DNA of 64,000 nt from an uncultured Pseudomonadota bacterium (GCA_903928445.1 CAIYRB010000198.1:62001-126000); one strand, 5' to 3'. Counted from the stretch's first letter, positions 37,027 through 46,813 are shown. Notes: generated from the sequence alone by a model not told the origin. Program-made: numbers and translations.

Positions 37027-37518
37027 TTAACCTAGCAGCTTCTCGATCTTTGCAGCAAGATCCTCGGGCTTATCAGCAGACTGGAAGCGCTCGACCACTT
37101 CCCCTTGGCGGTTGACCAGCACTTTGGCAAAGTTCCATTTCACCGCCTCAAGTGCGGGCAATGAGCCGTGGGCTTGCTTGAGAAATTGATAGACTGGGTG
37201 GGTTTTTGCGCCATTGACGTCAATCTTGCTAAACAGCGGAAAGCTCACTGGATAGTTGACGCTACAAAACGTCTTAATTTCGGCTTCAGTCCCTGGCTCC
37301 TGGCCACCAAACTGGTTGCAAGGAAAGCCTAGGATCACCAATCCACGCTCAGCAAAATCTTTATATAACTTTTCAAGACCAGTATACTGAGACGTGTAGC
37401 CGCATTTGCTTGCCACGTTGACGACTAGAACCACTTTACCTTGGTAGGTCGACATTGGGACCACCTTGTGGTCAACCGACTCTGCCGACAGCTCGTAGAA
37501 TTTTGTTGTGCTAGGCAT
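37027..37518 (-). CDS. Glutathione peroxidase family (thiol peroxidase, Cys form)
   Basis: A 163-residue GPx-family peroxidase. It has VVNVASKCGYTSQYTGLEKL with Cys at the peroxidatic position (Sec in animal enzymes), ILGFPCNQFGGQEPGTEAEI with the Gln and the second Cys, and VKWNFAKVLVNRQGEV with the Trp-Asn pair. Bacterial members often use thioredoxin rather than glutathione. It is upstream of ackA on the same strand and divergent from rlmM. Confidence 0.93.
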   Translation of the reverse strand: MPSTTKFYELSAESVDHKVVPMSTYQGKVVLVVNVASKCGYTSQYTGLEKLYKDFAERGLVILGFPCNQFGGQEPGTEAEIKTFCSVNYPVSFPLFSKIDVNGAKTHPVYQFLKQAHGSLPALEAVKWNFAKVLVNRQGEVVERFQSADKPEDLAAKIEKLLG

Positions 37519-37754
37519 TGTGTATCGCTCCTTCGGGGTAAAAACGCTGGGTTACAACGGACTTCGACCATACCCGCGGCGCCGCCCTCAAAGCAACCTC
37601 GCAGCGTCCCAGTAGCACTTAAGATCCTGCAATGCCGGAGATTTAGGCTCACGCCTGAAGTCAGAACTTTTTACCGTGGAAGCTGCGAAAAACTGGTATA
37701 GGTGGCGGCCAAAGCCGTCTTGTTCGGCGACTAGGTAAAAGGTGAGACTCGGAC

Positions 37755-38813
37755 ATGCCGCTAACGCAACCCACCCATTTGGTCCTGACTCGGCCAGGTT
37801 ATGCCAACCTCCTCATTGAAGAGTTTCAAGATCGCTGGCAACTAAGCGGTACCGCAGTAGGGAAGGCGGCTGTGACCTTCACTTGCAAGACCCCCATGCC
37901 GGCATTGGACGAGTCGATTTTTGCCAGGCAGTACCTACCCATGCCGAGCTTTTTTCATGGCAGCGCCCTGCAGCCGACGGTTGATTTCCTGGTTAAAAAA
38001 ATCGCCGTGATGAGCAAGCGCACCAATCGCCAGAGCGGTCGCTGGACGCTCCACACCTTCGCCTTAGATGATGATGCCGCGACACAGCGCGCGATCGCAC
38101 TAGAGAAGGCCCTGCTAACGGCCATTAAAGCGACGTTGCCGACGTTTTATCAACGCCATATCGCCGCGGCTGATCTCGCCAAGGAAGCGCCAAAGAGTGA
38201 TGACATCCTGGTCCAGGTGTTTGTCGCTTCAGAGGAAGAGCTCTGGCTGTCATTAGCTAGCTTTGCCAGCAAGGTATCGCCTTATATCGGCGGCAATCTA
38301 CGCATGCGCGAACGCAGTGGCGCCCCCTCACGCAGCGCCCGGAAGCTGGAAGAGGCATTCGTCGTGCTCGGTCGAAGCCCCGCACCAGACGAACTTGCCG
38401 TCGATCTTGGCGCCGCGCCCGGTGGCTGGACCTTTACCCTTGCAAGGCACGGTGCGCTAGTCACAGCCGTGGACCATGGAGCCCTAGATTTACCGAAGAA
38501 CCCCGCGATCAGCGCCCGCATCACGCATCTGCACAAGGACGGCCTGACCTACAAACCAGTACAGCCGGTGGACTGGCTCTGCTGCGACATGCTGGTCGGC
38601 TCGCGCGAAACCTTGCGCATCCTCGGTGAGTGGCTGGAGCAGCAGCTAATGCAATGTTTTGTCGTCAATGTCAAATTACCGCAGGCAAAACCATGGCCTA
38701 TCCTCAAGGAGGCTCTGGCCCTGCTGCAGCAGCACGACTGGCCGGTCATGAAAATCAAGCATCTCTATCATGATCGGCGGGAAGTGACGTTGATGGGGCG
38801 ACGCACACCCTGA
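37755..38813 (+). CDS. rlmM: 23S rRNA 2'-O-ribose methyltransferase RlmM
   Basis: A 352-residue methyltransferase related to E. coli RlmM (366 residues), which modifies C2498 of 23S rRNA. The N-terminal THUMP-like region is followed by the FtsJ-type Rossmann core: LAVDLGAAPGGWTFTLARHG, VTAVDHGAL, WLCCDMLV and a Lys-containing FVVNVKLPQAKPW, giving the K-D-K-type catalytic set. GAG-rich bases precede the ATG. It is 79 bases upstream of recQ on the same strand. Confidence 0.88.
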   Translation: MPLTQPTHLVLTRPGYANLLIEEFQDRWQLSGTAVGKAAVTFTCKTPMPALDESIFARQYLPMPSFFHGSALQPTVDFLVKKIAVMSKRTNRQSGRWTLHTFALDDDAATQRAIALEKALLTAIKATLPTFYQRHIAAADLAKEAPKSDDILVQVFVASEEELWLSLASFASKVSPYIGGNLRMRERSGAPSRSARKLEEAFVVLGRSPAPDELAVDLGAAPGGWTFTLARHGALVTAVDHGALDLPKNPAISARITHLHKDGLTYKPVQPVDWLCCDMLVGSRETLRILGEWLEQQLMQCFVVNVKLPQAKPWPILKEALALLQQHDWPVMKIKHLYHDRREVTLMGRRTP

Positions 38814-38892
38814 TCCAATGTCCGCCTGAGAAGCGAACATGACCCTGCCGCGAACTGGAAAGCCGTGCTAGAAGTCTGATGTTGCCGATTCT

Positions 38893-40779
38893 ATGCGCCC
38901 AAATCTCCCGTGGATGATGTCTTTGGACCTGACCGAGCAAAACCAACAGGCCCTGCGCATTCTGCGTTCCACCTTTGGCTATCCAGCCTTTCGCGGTGCC
39001 CAAGCGGAAGTGATCGAGCACCTCGTCGGTGGCCACGATGCCTTGGTGCTCATGCCTACAGGGGGCGGCAAGTCTCTTTGCTACCAGATCCCTGCACTGG
39101 TGCGACATGGTACCGGCGTGATCGTATCTCCTCTGATCGCCCTGATGCAAAATCAGGTCGATCGTTTGCGCGAGGTTGGGCTGCGCGCAGAGTTTCTCAA
39201 TTCGACCCTTAGCGTCGCCGCCTCGGCCCAGGTTCAACGTCGCCTGATCGCGGGCGATATCGATCTGCTATACGTCGCACCCGAACGCCTGCTGATGCCC
39301 GACACCCTGGCCTTGCTGCACCGCATTGAGGTGTCTCTATTTGCTGTCGATGAAGCCCATTGCATCTCCCAATGGGGCCACGATTTTCGCAAAGATTACC
39401 TTGGTTTAGGCAGTCTAGCCGAAGAATTTCCGGCAGTCCCACGGGTGGCGTTAACGGCGACTGCTGACGAACGCACACGCCAAGAGATCGTGGCACGGCT
39501 TCGCCTTCGTCATTGCAAAACCTTCGTCAGCAGCTTCAACCGACCCAATATCCACTACCGCATCGCCGAGAAGCGCCAACCCAAGGAACAGCTCCTTGAG
39601 TTTCTAAACCAGGAGCACCCCGCAGACGCCGGCATAGTCTACGCATCGACACGTAACGAAGTGGAAGCCACCGCGTCCTGGTTAAGCAGCCACGGACGTC
39701 CCGCTATCCCTTACCACGCCGGTCTACCGGTCCTGACCAGGCAGCGAAACCTTGAGTGCTTCCTTCGCGAAGAGGGTGTCATTGTCGTAGCAACCATCGC
39801 CTTTGGCATGGGCATCGACAAGCCCGACGTGCGCTTTGTGGCGCACATGGGCCTACCGAAAAATCTCGAAGCCTACTACCAAGAAACCGGCCGCGCTGGG
39901 CGCGATGGCCTCCCGGCCAATGCCTGGATGATCTATGGAGTGCGGGACGTCATCTTGCTGCGCCAACTGCTCGATGGTGGCGACGGGGGCGAAGAGTTCA
40001 AGCGCATCGAGAAGCAAAAAATCCAGGCCATGCTCGGCTACTGTGAGGGCACGGGCTGTCGGCGCCAGGCCTTGCTACGCTATTTCGGCGAGATCATGCC
40101 CACCCCTTGTGGCAATTGCGACTCCTGTTTAACACCGGTGGCAACTTGGGATGCCTCGGTCCCAGCGCAAATGGCACTGTCTTGTGTTTACCGCACCGGC
40201 CAGCGCTTTGGCGTCAACCATGTCATCGATGTGCTGCTCGGTGCCACCAACCCGCGCCTTTTAGCTCTCGGGCACGACCGCCTATCGACCTACGGCATAG
40301 GTCAAATGCACAGCGAAACGCTGTGGCGCTCGATCTTTCGCCAGCTCATCGCCACAGGACTAGCCCGAGTCGACGAGCACGGGTCGATTCTGCTCGACCC
40401 CACTTCTGGGCCTCTACTTCGCGGCCAACAAACCCTGCACCTACGCTTTGAACCTGACCTGCCGACGGTCAAGCGCAAAGCCAAGCGGGTGAAGCGAGCT
40501 GGGGCGACGGCTACAAATCATGCTAGCACGCCGACACGCGACGCCACTGGCACACCGAGCATGGACCGACTTAGGGAGGCATTGGCGAGCCACCGCCGCG
40601 AGCTAGCCCGCAGCAAAAACCTGCCATCGTATTGCATATTGCAGAACGCAACCCTTGACGCCATGGCCCGCCAACGCCCCCAAACCCTGGCGCAGCTTCG
40701 TAATATTCCCGGCATCGGCGACGTCAAGCTCGAAAAGTACGGCGCCTCGTTTCTGGAAATCATCCAGTCTTCGCCATAG
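38893..40779 (+). CDS. recQ: ATP-dependent DNA helicase RecQ
   Basis: A 628-residue RecQ helicase. Helicase motifs: [96 protein letters not shown] and [12 protein letters not shown]. The RQC zinc site is present ([12 protein letters not shown] and CGNCDSC), followed by a winged helix. An HRDC domain (about 555-625) has [20 protein letters not shown] and [13 protein letters not shown]. The first 10 residues are uncertain: in-frame ATGs also lie at 38914 and 38917. Confidence 0.97.
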   Translation: MRPNLPWMMSLDLTEQNQQALRILRSTFGYPAFRGAQAEVIEHLVGGHDALVLMPTGGGKSLCYQIPALVRHGTGVIVSPLIALMQNQVDRLREVGLRAEFLNSTLSVAASAQVQRRLIAGDIDLLYVAPERLLMPDTLALLHRIEVSLFAVDEAHCISQWGHDFRKDYLGLGSLAEEFPAVPRVALTATADERTRQEIVARLRLRHCKTFVSSFNRPNIHYRIAEKRQPKEQLLEFLNQEHPADAGIVYASTRNEVEATASWLSSHGRPAIPYHAGLPVLTRQRNLECFLREEGVIVVATIAFGMGIDKPDVRFVAHMGLPKNLEAYYQETGRAGRDGLPANAWMIYGVRDVILLRQLLDGGDGGEEFKRIEKQKIQAMLGYCEGTGCRRQALLRYFGEIMPTPCGNCDSCLTPVATWDASVPAQMALSCVYRTGQRFGVNHVIDVLLGATNPRLLALGHDRLSTYGIGQMHSETLWRSIFRQLIATGLARVDEHGSILLDPTSGPLLRGQQTLHLRFEPDLPTVKRKAKRVKRAGATATNHASTPTRDATGTPSMDRLREALASHRRELARSKNLPSYCILQNATLDAMARQRPQTLAQLRNIPGIGDVKLEKYGASFLEIIQSSP

Positions 40780-40800
40780 CCAGGTTAACCTGCACCCTGC

Positions 40801-42858
40801 TCAGGGCCCTGTAATGGCCTGATGCAGTTGACGTAGCTGTTCCTGACTCCGCCAATCGCGAATGGATTCCAACTCGCTAAGTGCCTGCGCTTTGAGGCCT
40901 CGGTGCGCCAACACCTTAACCAGCGCTATGCGTCCGTCGAGCCGCTCAGGCGCCGCCACTACGGCCGCCTGATAGGCGGCAATGGCTTGGTCCCAGTCGC
41001 CTAAAGAAGCATAAGCAAACCCCAGATTCATCCGGTGGGAAAAATCATGCGGGGCCTTTTCCACCGCGACCTTAAACTGTTCGACTGAGTCGCTATGTCG
41101 CCCTAGATCGCTATAGGCCAAGCCTAGACTCTGACGCCACTCCGGCTTTTCCGGTTGCTGCCGCACCGCAAGCTCAAGTTCGACCAGCGCCGCTTCGAGT
41201 TGCCCGCTTACTCTCAAGGCCTCGCCCAACCCACCATGTACCGCCGTCAGCTGTGGCGCTAGCTCGCTGGCAATGCGGTACTCAACAATGGCCCCCGGAG
41301 CATCGCCCTGCGCCCGCAAAAGGTCCGCCTTGAGCCAATGCCCTTGAGCGAAGCCTGGTAGCCAATGGATCGCCGCCTGGACTTGGACCAACGCTTCATC
41401 CCGCCGCGATAGAGACGCGAACACCTGAGCGAGATTGTAGGCAATGCCGCCAAGGACGTCGGCATTCGCCTTCTGCAGACCGGCGTCTCTAAGAGCGCTT
41501 TCGTAGTGCTGCGCCGCAAGCTCAAGTTTGCCCCGATCGTGCTCAATCATTCCTAAATTGTTTTGCGCAAGAAATGCCGTCGGATTCGTCGAGATCGTCG
41601 CCCGCCACATCGCCTCTTCAGAGGTGAATATCATGGCTCTTTGCCACGACAGAGAGGAAAGAGTCGCAAGACCCAAGGTCACCACAGCAAACCTCAGGAC
41701 CTTCATTGGCGCGCTTTGCCCGCCTAAGGATAAGAGATGATCCAGACCTAGGACCACCCCTAAGATTGGTCCGATGATCGATAAATACTGCCAATGATCC
41801 GCAACAAATGCATAACGCATGAACGAAATGTCGACAAATCCTAAGCACGGCACCAGCATGATCACCATATAGCCGAGACAAGCGGCGATCAGTCGACTGC
41901 CCCACCAGCGCCATGAGGCGGCAAGACACACTGCAACGAGTGCCATGGATAAAAAAGGCAGCCAAAACTCTATCCCAGATGATGGCGCATTCCACCTCGC
42001 GTAAATGACGCTCAAGTCGGTCGGAAGCACAGCCTTGCCCAGATAAAAGCCCAGCGCCTTCGCCGCGACCCATAGTCGACTGGCCATGCCGTCCGTACGA
42101 GCCGCAGCACGTGCTCCGGTATGCAGTAGCTTGGCCCAGAAGCTTAAGCCGCCAAAAAAACCCGCTAGCCCGGCCAATCCAGCCACCGCATATGCCGCAC
42201 GAAGCCGGGAGAAGCTATCCTGTGGGGCAAGCCATAACCCGCCCACCAATGCGACGGGCAGTAGCACGGCGCTTGATTTAGCGGTCATCGACAAGCCGAA
42301 CAAAAGCCAAGATATTGCTATAAAGCATCGTGGATGTCGCTCACCCCGCGCAATGGCGCGCAGCAAGGCATAAAGACTTGCAAACATCAGGCAAGCACAA
42401 AGACTGGTCTTTTGTTGAAAGATCCATGCCGCCACCTCCGTATTTACCGGGTGCACGATAAATACTGCTGCGGCTACCCAGGCGGGTCCGAAGGTACCAC
42501 GACCCCCCGCACCAAGAAGCTTGAGGCAACGCCATATACCGAAGCCAGTCGCAGTATGTAACGCCACTGCGACGACATGATAGCCAAGGGTCTCATTGCC
42601 AAAGCAGAGCCGTTCAAGCCAATAGAGACTATAGGAAAGGGGCCAATAGTCCTCTGCCGCAAAAGAAAGCCAAATGGCCCTCAGACCACCGGGACTATTG
42701 ACCAAGGGGTGATCACGGACAAAAGTCAGGTCGTCCCAAATAAACTGACCATGCAGGACGGGCCACGCCGTAAAGAACGCTAAAGACACCAGCAAAGCCA
42801 GTGCCGCCCGTTCCATCCAGCATGCAGCATTGGCTCGACTCAAGAGGCTCCAAACCAA
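40801..42858 (-). CDS. Membrane protein with GT-C-like domain and C-terminal TPRs (Tmtc-like)
   Basis: A 685-residue protein. The N-terminal two thirds have about ten membrane helices with the signature GQFIWDDLTFVRDHPLV, DYWPLSYSLYWLERLCFGNE and LGYHVVAVALHTATG, as in Tmtc/PMT-type proteins. The C-terminal 260 residues are TPRs (LGGIAYNLAQVFASLSRRDEA, VHGGLGEALRVSGQLEAALVE, HRMNLGFAYASLGDWDQAIA). It may be a protein or lipid glycosyltransferase. The start shown is a TTG without a clear ribosome-binding site; an ATG at 42816 is an alternative. It follows the catalase-family gene by 22 bases on the same strand. Confidence 0.75.
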   Translation of the reverse strand: MVWSLLSRANAACWMERAALALLVSLAFFTAWPVLHGQFIWDDLTFVRDHPLVNSPGGLRAIWLSFAAEDYWPLSYSLYWLERLCFGNETLGYHVVAVALHTATGFGIWRCLKLLGAGGRGTFGPAWVAAAVFIVHPVNTEVAAWIFQQKTSLCACLMFASLYALLRAIARGERHPRCFIAISWLLFGLSMTAKSSAVLLPVALVGGLWLAPQDSFSRLRAAYAVAGLAGLAGFFGGLSFWAKLLHTGARAAARTDGMASRLWVAAKALGFYLGKAVLPTDLSVIYARWNAPSSGIEFWLPFLSMALVAVCLAASWRWWGSRLIAACLGYMVIMLVPCLGFVDISFMRYAFVADHWQYLSIIGPILGVVLGLDHLLSLGGQSAPMKVLRFAVVTLGLATLSSLSWQRAMIFTSEEAMWRATISTNPTAFLAQNNLGMIEHDRGKLELAAQHYESALRDAGLQKANADVLGGIAYNLAQVFASLSRRDEALVQVQAAIHWLPGFAQGHWLKADLLRAQGDAPGAIVEYRIASELAPQLTAVHGGLGEALRVSGQLEAALVELELAVRQQPEKPEWRQSLGLAYSDLGRHSDSVEQFKVAVEKAPHDFSHRMNLGFAYASLGDWDQAIAAYQAAVVAAPERLDGRIALVKVLAHRGLKAQALSELESIRDWRSQEQLRQLHQAITGP

Positions 42859-42880
42859 ACGGCGCGGCCGAAGCCGCCGC

Positions 42881-44062
42881 CTAGTTCGACTCTGGGACCG
42901 TAACCGCGTCCCAGACGCTGTAGGTCGGATTAGTCAATGCGTTAAAGGCGCTGATACTCGTTGGCTCCAAGTACTTGCTGGTGTCGTTGTTGGACGCATG
43001 ACGCGATTTCGAGATCTTTTCGTAGATGATTTTACGCGCTCGATTGATATTTCCAAGCGGCTGATGCTCGGCTATTGCATGCCAAGGTTGAAACGACAGG
43101 TTGTCGCAATAGTTGAGCTTCTCATCAGTGAGAAAGGTCTGCTTTGGAATAACAATCGTCGCAAATTTGGTGAAAAGATTTGGGTCACCACCCCAATCGC
43201 TCATGCCGTTTTCTACTTCGTAGCCGGCGCCATCACGATAGAACTGGTACAAAAATTCAAAACAGAGATCACCTTTGTTCAGTCGCTGCTGGAGGTCGTT
43301 GCGGAGCTCGGATTCGCCGCCATCGAGCGGCGTGTGTCCGACAGCGGAGCAAGGACGACTGCTAAACTTCACCGGAGTGTTGATGTTCTTTCCTTTTAGC
43401 AGATATGGCACCATGCTGAAAAACTGCATTTCGGGCAGGCCCTTGCCATTGTCCGGATTACCACTACTTAAGTCGAGTACCGCTTTGAGCTCCAAGGCAT
43501 GAGTAATCGGCGATTCTCGCAGAAAACCGAATATGCTTAATGGGTTAAGCTTAATCCTGGCGATCCCAGCAAAGTCATGAGTATCCTTGGCCGGAAAGGT
43601 TCGACCATCGATTTGCAGGAAATCATGTGTCACGGCATTAGGCTGATCGTCGAGCAACTTCGTGCCCCCGACACCAAAGATCTTAATAGCCATACCACGA
43701 GCGTCTGGGGTGTGATCGCCAACGGGCCCGAGAGAACTAGAGAAGCGAATAATAGCGTCATACTTTTTACCTGGCTCCGTGAATACGCCGGTTCGGTAGA
43801 TCGCAGGCAGATTGGGATCCACGGTAAATGTTGCCGCCACACAGCCGATGCCGCGTGGATGGGCGTCGCGAAAAACCCTTTTGCCTTTGTCGGTAAATTC
43901 GCGTTTCATCAACTCTAATAAATCGTCCCCCGATCGGTTTGCTTCGCCGACTTCGTCCGTGGCCAAGCTTTCCCATGGGGTCAAAGGCAATTGAGCAGCC
44001 GAGGCGCGGCCACCGACTAAACTAAACCACAAACCGCCTACTATCAGGGTCATCCTTATCAT
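42881..44062 (-). CDS. Exported catalase-family protein (divergent)
   Basis: A 393-residue protein with a signal peptide (TLIVGGLWFSLVGGRASA-AQL). It matches the divergent catalase group rather than KatA/KatE: RVFRDAHPRGIGCVAATFTV carries the distal His region, ARGMAIKIFGV the core strand, and LSFQPWHAIAEHQPLGNINR the C-terminal block. The standard proximal Tyr motif RxFxYxDTH is not visible, so peroxide dismutation is uncertain; related proteins may act on lipid peroxides. The ATG at 44062 has GAGGAG nine bases upstream; the frame is open to 44104. A small lipoprotein gene lies just upstream. Confidence 0.78.
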   Translation of the reverse strand: MIRMTLIVGGLWFSLVGGRASAAQLPLTPWESLATDEVGEANRSGDDLLELMKREFTDKGKRVFRDAHPRGIGCVAATFTVDPNLPAIYRTGVFTEPGKKYDAIIRFSSSLGPVGDHTPDARGMAIKIFGVGGTKLLDDQPNAVTHDFLQIDGRTFPAKDTHDFAGIARIKLNPLSIFGFLRESPITHALELKAVLDLSSGNPDNGKGLPEMQFFSMVPYLLKGKNINTPVKFSSRPCSAVGHTPLDGGESELRNDLQQRLNKGDLCFEFLYQFYRDGAGYEVENGMSDWGGDPNLFTKFATIVIPKQTFLTDEKLNYCDNLSFQPWHAIAEHQPLGNINRARKIIYEKISKSRHASNNDTSKYLEPTSISAFNALTNPTYSVWDAVTVPESN

Positions 44063-44124
44063 GATACCGCGCTCCTCGAGGTTGATCTTTGCGTTCATGG
44101 ACATCAGGGACTGCGCATGTCGAG

Positions 44125-44421
44125 CTAATGTGGTTGCTTATAGGACCTCTCGAGGATCTGTCGAACCGTTGGATAGGCGGCGGCGCAATCGACCGTATTA
44201 GCCACTTTCAGCAACTCTGCCTTGGACACTTTGCCTGTCTTCGGATCGTTCAGCTCTTTTTGGCAAGCCGCAGTCCATTCCTGCAAGGTCATCATCGCCG
44301 CCGCGTCGAAGGGAACGCTTTGGGCGCTGCTTTGGGCCGTCGTTTTGCATGCGCCCGTCATCAAGACAGGCCCAAGAAAAGCACATAGAACCAAACTTTT
44401 CATGCGAGACCTCATGGTCAT
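44125..44421 (-). CDS. Small lipoprotein upstream of catalase-family gene
   Basis: A 98-residue exported protein with a hydrophobic leader ending in LMTGACKTT, a lipobox-like site. The mature part has two further cysteines (TAACQKELND and NTVDCAAAYP) that could form a disulfide. GGAAGGAAGG precedes the chosen ATG. It ends 62 bases before the catalase-family start and is probably co-transcribed with it, so a shared periplasmic role is possible. Family not recognised. Confidence 0.6.
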   Translation of the reverse strand: MTMRSRMKSLVLCAFLGPVLMTGACKTTAQSSAQSVPFDAAAMMTLQEWTAACQKELNDPKTGKVSKAELLKVANTVDCAAAYPTVRQILERSYKQPH

Positions 44422-44523
44422 TACCCTTCCTTCCAGAAACAGTCCGACAAAGGAGCGTGGCAGCCGGGGTAAAATATTGAACACATTCGTAATTATGATC
44501 TAGACCAAAGTCATTTGCAAACA

Positions 44524-44568
44524 CCGCCCGCGGGCGGCACCAGCACAGCGACTGGACCCTACGGTCCA
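44524..44568. promoter_or_regulatory. Palindrome and hairpin upstream of fbaA
   Basis: The divergent gap between the lipoprotein gene and fbaA holds a 14-base perfect GC palindrome (CCGCCCGCGGGCGG, 44524-44537) and a tight hairpin (TGGACC-CTAC-GGTCCA, 44553-44568). Either could be an operator or part of the fbaA leader RNA. No known riboswitch is recognised. Confidence 0.3.
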
Positions 44569-44684
44569 ATCCCGAAAGGTCCGAATCCGCCTTCATCTCG
44601 CCCTCCGAAGGGTTGTATGCATCGAATAAAGAGGATAAAAGACGATGGCTAGCTTGCAAACGCTCTCCAATAGGATTCTTAACC

Positions 44685-45752
44685 ATGACCGTATTCAAAC
44701 CTGGCGTGCTCTATGGCGATGATCTCAAACGCCTCTACCAACATGCCAAAGAGCATCGCTACGCACTCCCGGCAGCCAACGTAACGGGAACTAACACCGC
44801 CAACAGCGCGCTTGAAACGGCAAGGCGCTTACAATCACCGATCGTCATTCAGTTTTCCCATGGTGGTTCACAATTCTACGCTGGTAAAGGCCTGCCAAAC
44901 GATGGTCAACAAGCGGCCATCCTCGGCGCTATCTCAGGCGCTCAGCACGTCCATCTGCTTGCTGAACACTACGGTGTCAGCGTCGTCTTGCACACGGACC
45001 ACGCCGCGCGCAAACTACTGCCGTGGATCGACGGCCTCCTCGACGCCGGCGAAAAATACCACCGCGTTCATGGCAAACCGCTGTTTAGCTCGCATATGCT
45101 CGATCTATCTGAAGATGATCTAAAGGATAATATCAGTACCTGTGCGAGCTATCTAAAACGCATGGACAAGATCGGCACCTCGATCGAGATCGAACTTGGC
45201 GTCACCGGCGGCGAGGAGGATGGTGTTGACCACTCCGGGATCGACAGTTCGCGCCTATATACGCAACCTCAAGACGTATGCTTTGCCTATGATGAGCTGT
45301 CAAAAGTCAGCAGCCACTTCACCGTCGCGGCCTCCTTCGGCAATGTCCACGGTGTCTACAAACCGGGCAACGTGCAGCTGACTCCAGTCATTTTAAAAAA
45401 TTCGCAGGATTATATCGCTGGCGAAAGGCGCACCGGCCCAAGGCCCGTGGACTTCGTCTTTCACGGCGGCTCAGGCTCGACCGCCGCTGAAATCAAAGAG
45501 GCGATCTCTTACGGAGTCGTCAAAATGAACATCGACACCGATCTGCAATGGGCGTTTTGGGACGGGATCAAAAACTACTACACAGGCAAGAGCGCCTACC
45601 TGCAGTCACAGATTGGCAACCCCGACGGCAGTGATCAGCCGAACAAAAAGCATTATGATCCGCGGGTGTGGCTGCGCCAAGGTGAGCAGGAGTTTAGTAA
45701 GCGGCTAGAGCAGGCGTTTCGCGAGTTGAACTGCGTTAATCGCAATGTGTAG
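44685..45752 (+). CDS. fbaA: Class II fructose-bisphosphate aldolase
   Basis: A 355-residue zinc aldolase of glycolysis and gluconeogenesis, close to E. coli FbaA (359 residues). It shows ALPAANVTGTNTANSALE, IVIQFSHGGSQFYAG, SVVLHTDHAARKLLPWIDGL with zinc ligands, ELGVTGGEEDGVDHS, AASFGNVHGVYKPGNVQL and VFHGGSGSTAAEIKEAISYG. The ATG at 44685 is preferred, with TAGGA nine bases upstream and the family start; the frame is open to 44613. The upstream gap holds palindromes that may regulate it. Confidence 0.96.
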   Translation: MTVFKPGVLYGDDLKRLYQHAKEHRYALPAANVTGTNTANSALETARRLQSPIVIQFSHGGSQFYAGKGLPNDGQQAAILGAISGAQHVHLLAEHYGVSVVLHTDHAARKLLPWIDGLLDAGEKYHRVHGKPLFSSHMLDLSEDDLKDNISTCASYLKRMDKIGTSIEIELGVTGGEEDGVDHSGIDSSRLYTQPQDVCFAYDELSKVSSHFTVAASFGNVHGVYKPGNVQLTPVILKNSQDYIAGERRTGPRPVDFVFHGGSGSTAAEIKEAISYGVVKMNIDTDLQWAFWDGIKNYYTGKSAYLQSQIGNPDGSDQPNKKHYDPRVWLRQGEQEFSKRLEQAFRELNCVNRNV

Positions 45753-45772
45753 AACGTTCTCTCTACCACTGG

Positions 45773-46120
45773 ATGAAGCGGGTGACGCCCGACCGAGCGA
45801 ATACCCCTGACCCGATATCAACAGACCGCAAGATGTTCAAGGCCCAGCTTGAGAGCAAAGAGGTGCTCGACCTTTGCTCCATCGCGTCCTTGAATTCTTG
45901 GCTGACCGAGGACGATTATTCGCGTTGTCGCGAGCTAGGTCGTTGGCTACTCAACGCCGGGGTTGGCTTCCTTCTCGCCCCGTCGGCGCGAAAAAAAGGC
46001 GGCGTTTGTGTCCCTACTTTCGTAGCTACGGCGATTCGCAATGAACAACCCCTCTACCTCCTTCGCTACTGGTTATCCCCAGGAGCTGACAAGGCCATCG
46101 CGTTGCGCTCGGCAGAATAA
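45773..46120 (+). CDS. C-terminal fragment of a RES-domain protein
   Basis: A 115-residue reading frame whose last 90 residues look like the C-terminal half of a RES domain: LTEDDYSRCRELGRWLLNAG and GFLLAPSARKKGGVCVPTF, then YLLRYWLSPG. RES proteins are NAD-degrading toxins of Xre/MbcA-type toxin-antitoxin pairs and are usually 150-230 residues. The N-terminal half with its Arg and Tyr active residues is missing, and no Xre-like antitoxin is found next to it. There is no good ribosome-binding site. It is probably a decayed remnant, 20 bases after fbaA, at the edge of the accessory region. The 46121-46310 gap holds nothing I can identify. Confidence 0.5.
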   Translation: MKRVTPDRANTPDPISTDRKMFKAQLESKEVLDLCSIASLNSWLTEDDYSRCRELGRWLLNAGVGFLLAPSARKKGGVCVPTFVATAIRNEQPLYLLRYWLSPGADKAIALRSAE

Positions 46121-46310
46121 CAGCCGCATCTGGCTGGTGCAAACTGCGGCCAGGTCCTAGTCCATCTGGCCTTCCGTCCGGACGAATGTTTGTTGGATTC
46201 CCTAGTTCGGTTAAAATATCCCAGCTATTCCCGAGCGGTCTTCCGTAATCACATTGGCGCAAATCCTGCATTGCCGCTCGAGTCTGTTTATTAAACTAAC
46301 GGAGGAAGGC

Positions 46311-46802
46311 ATGAATCAGGTTTTCAAGATGACGGTTTTAGTTGCAGGGCTTCTCGCAGTGACTAGACCAGCGGCCGCAATAGGGGGATTTATTGGGCAC
46401 GCTGGGGGAGTCATTGCCGATGCGGTCCATGAAGCTGGCGGTGTGTTGTCAGATGCAGCCCATGAAGCTGGCGGTATGGCGGCCGGCGTCTATCACGACG
46501 TATCGGGTGCTGTCTCTTCTGGTACGATTAGCGCCGGATCCGGCGTTTATATGCCCGACGGCGCGCTCATGACTTATGAGCAAGTCGGCGCGGCGCTATC
46601 GACCGCGGGCGAAAGCCAAGACTGGTTGATGGACTCAGCTTGTGCAGCGGGCGTTGGGGGCACTGTAGCTGGTGGCATGGTCTGCGGTGGTTGCATAGGC
46701 GGTTCTACACTGAGCGCGGGCATGACCGCGGTTTTGTGTGCAGAGCCCTGTGGCGTCACGGCGGCTTCCCTGGTAACGGCTCTGAAGACCTGCAAGATAT
46801 AA
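46311..46802 (+). CDS. Small glycine-rich exported protein
   Basis: A 163-residue protein with a signal peptide (FKMTVLVAGLLAVTRPAAA-IGG), an Ala/Gly-rich body and a repeated unit (ADAVHEAGGV, SDAAHEAGGM, YHDVSGAV). The second half has hydrophobic Gly-rich stretches and six cysteines (CAAGVGGT, CGGCIGG, CAEPCG, LKTCKI), suggesting disulfides. GGAGGAAGG precedes the ATG. The family is not recognised. It is 11 bases upstream of another exported protein gene. Confidence 0.6.
   Translation: MNQVFKMTVLVAGLLAVTRPAAAIGGFIGHAGGVIADAVHEAGGVLSDAAHEAGGMAAGVYHDVSGAVSSGTISAGSGVYMPDGALMTYEQVGAALSTAGESQDWLMDSACAAGVGGTVAGGMVCGGCIGGSTLSAGMTAVLCAEPCGVTAASLVTALKTCKI
46419..46477 (+). repeat. 33-base tandem repeat inside the glycine-rich exported gene
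   Basis: Two near-identical 26-base cores (GATGCGGTCCATGAAGCTGG and GATGCAGCCCATGAAGCTGG, each extending six bases further) lie 33 bases apart in frame and encode D-A-x-HEAGG. A third, diverged unit follows in the protein only. Confidence 0.7.
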
Positions 46803-46813
46803 AGGACAACTCA

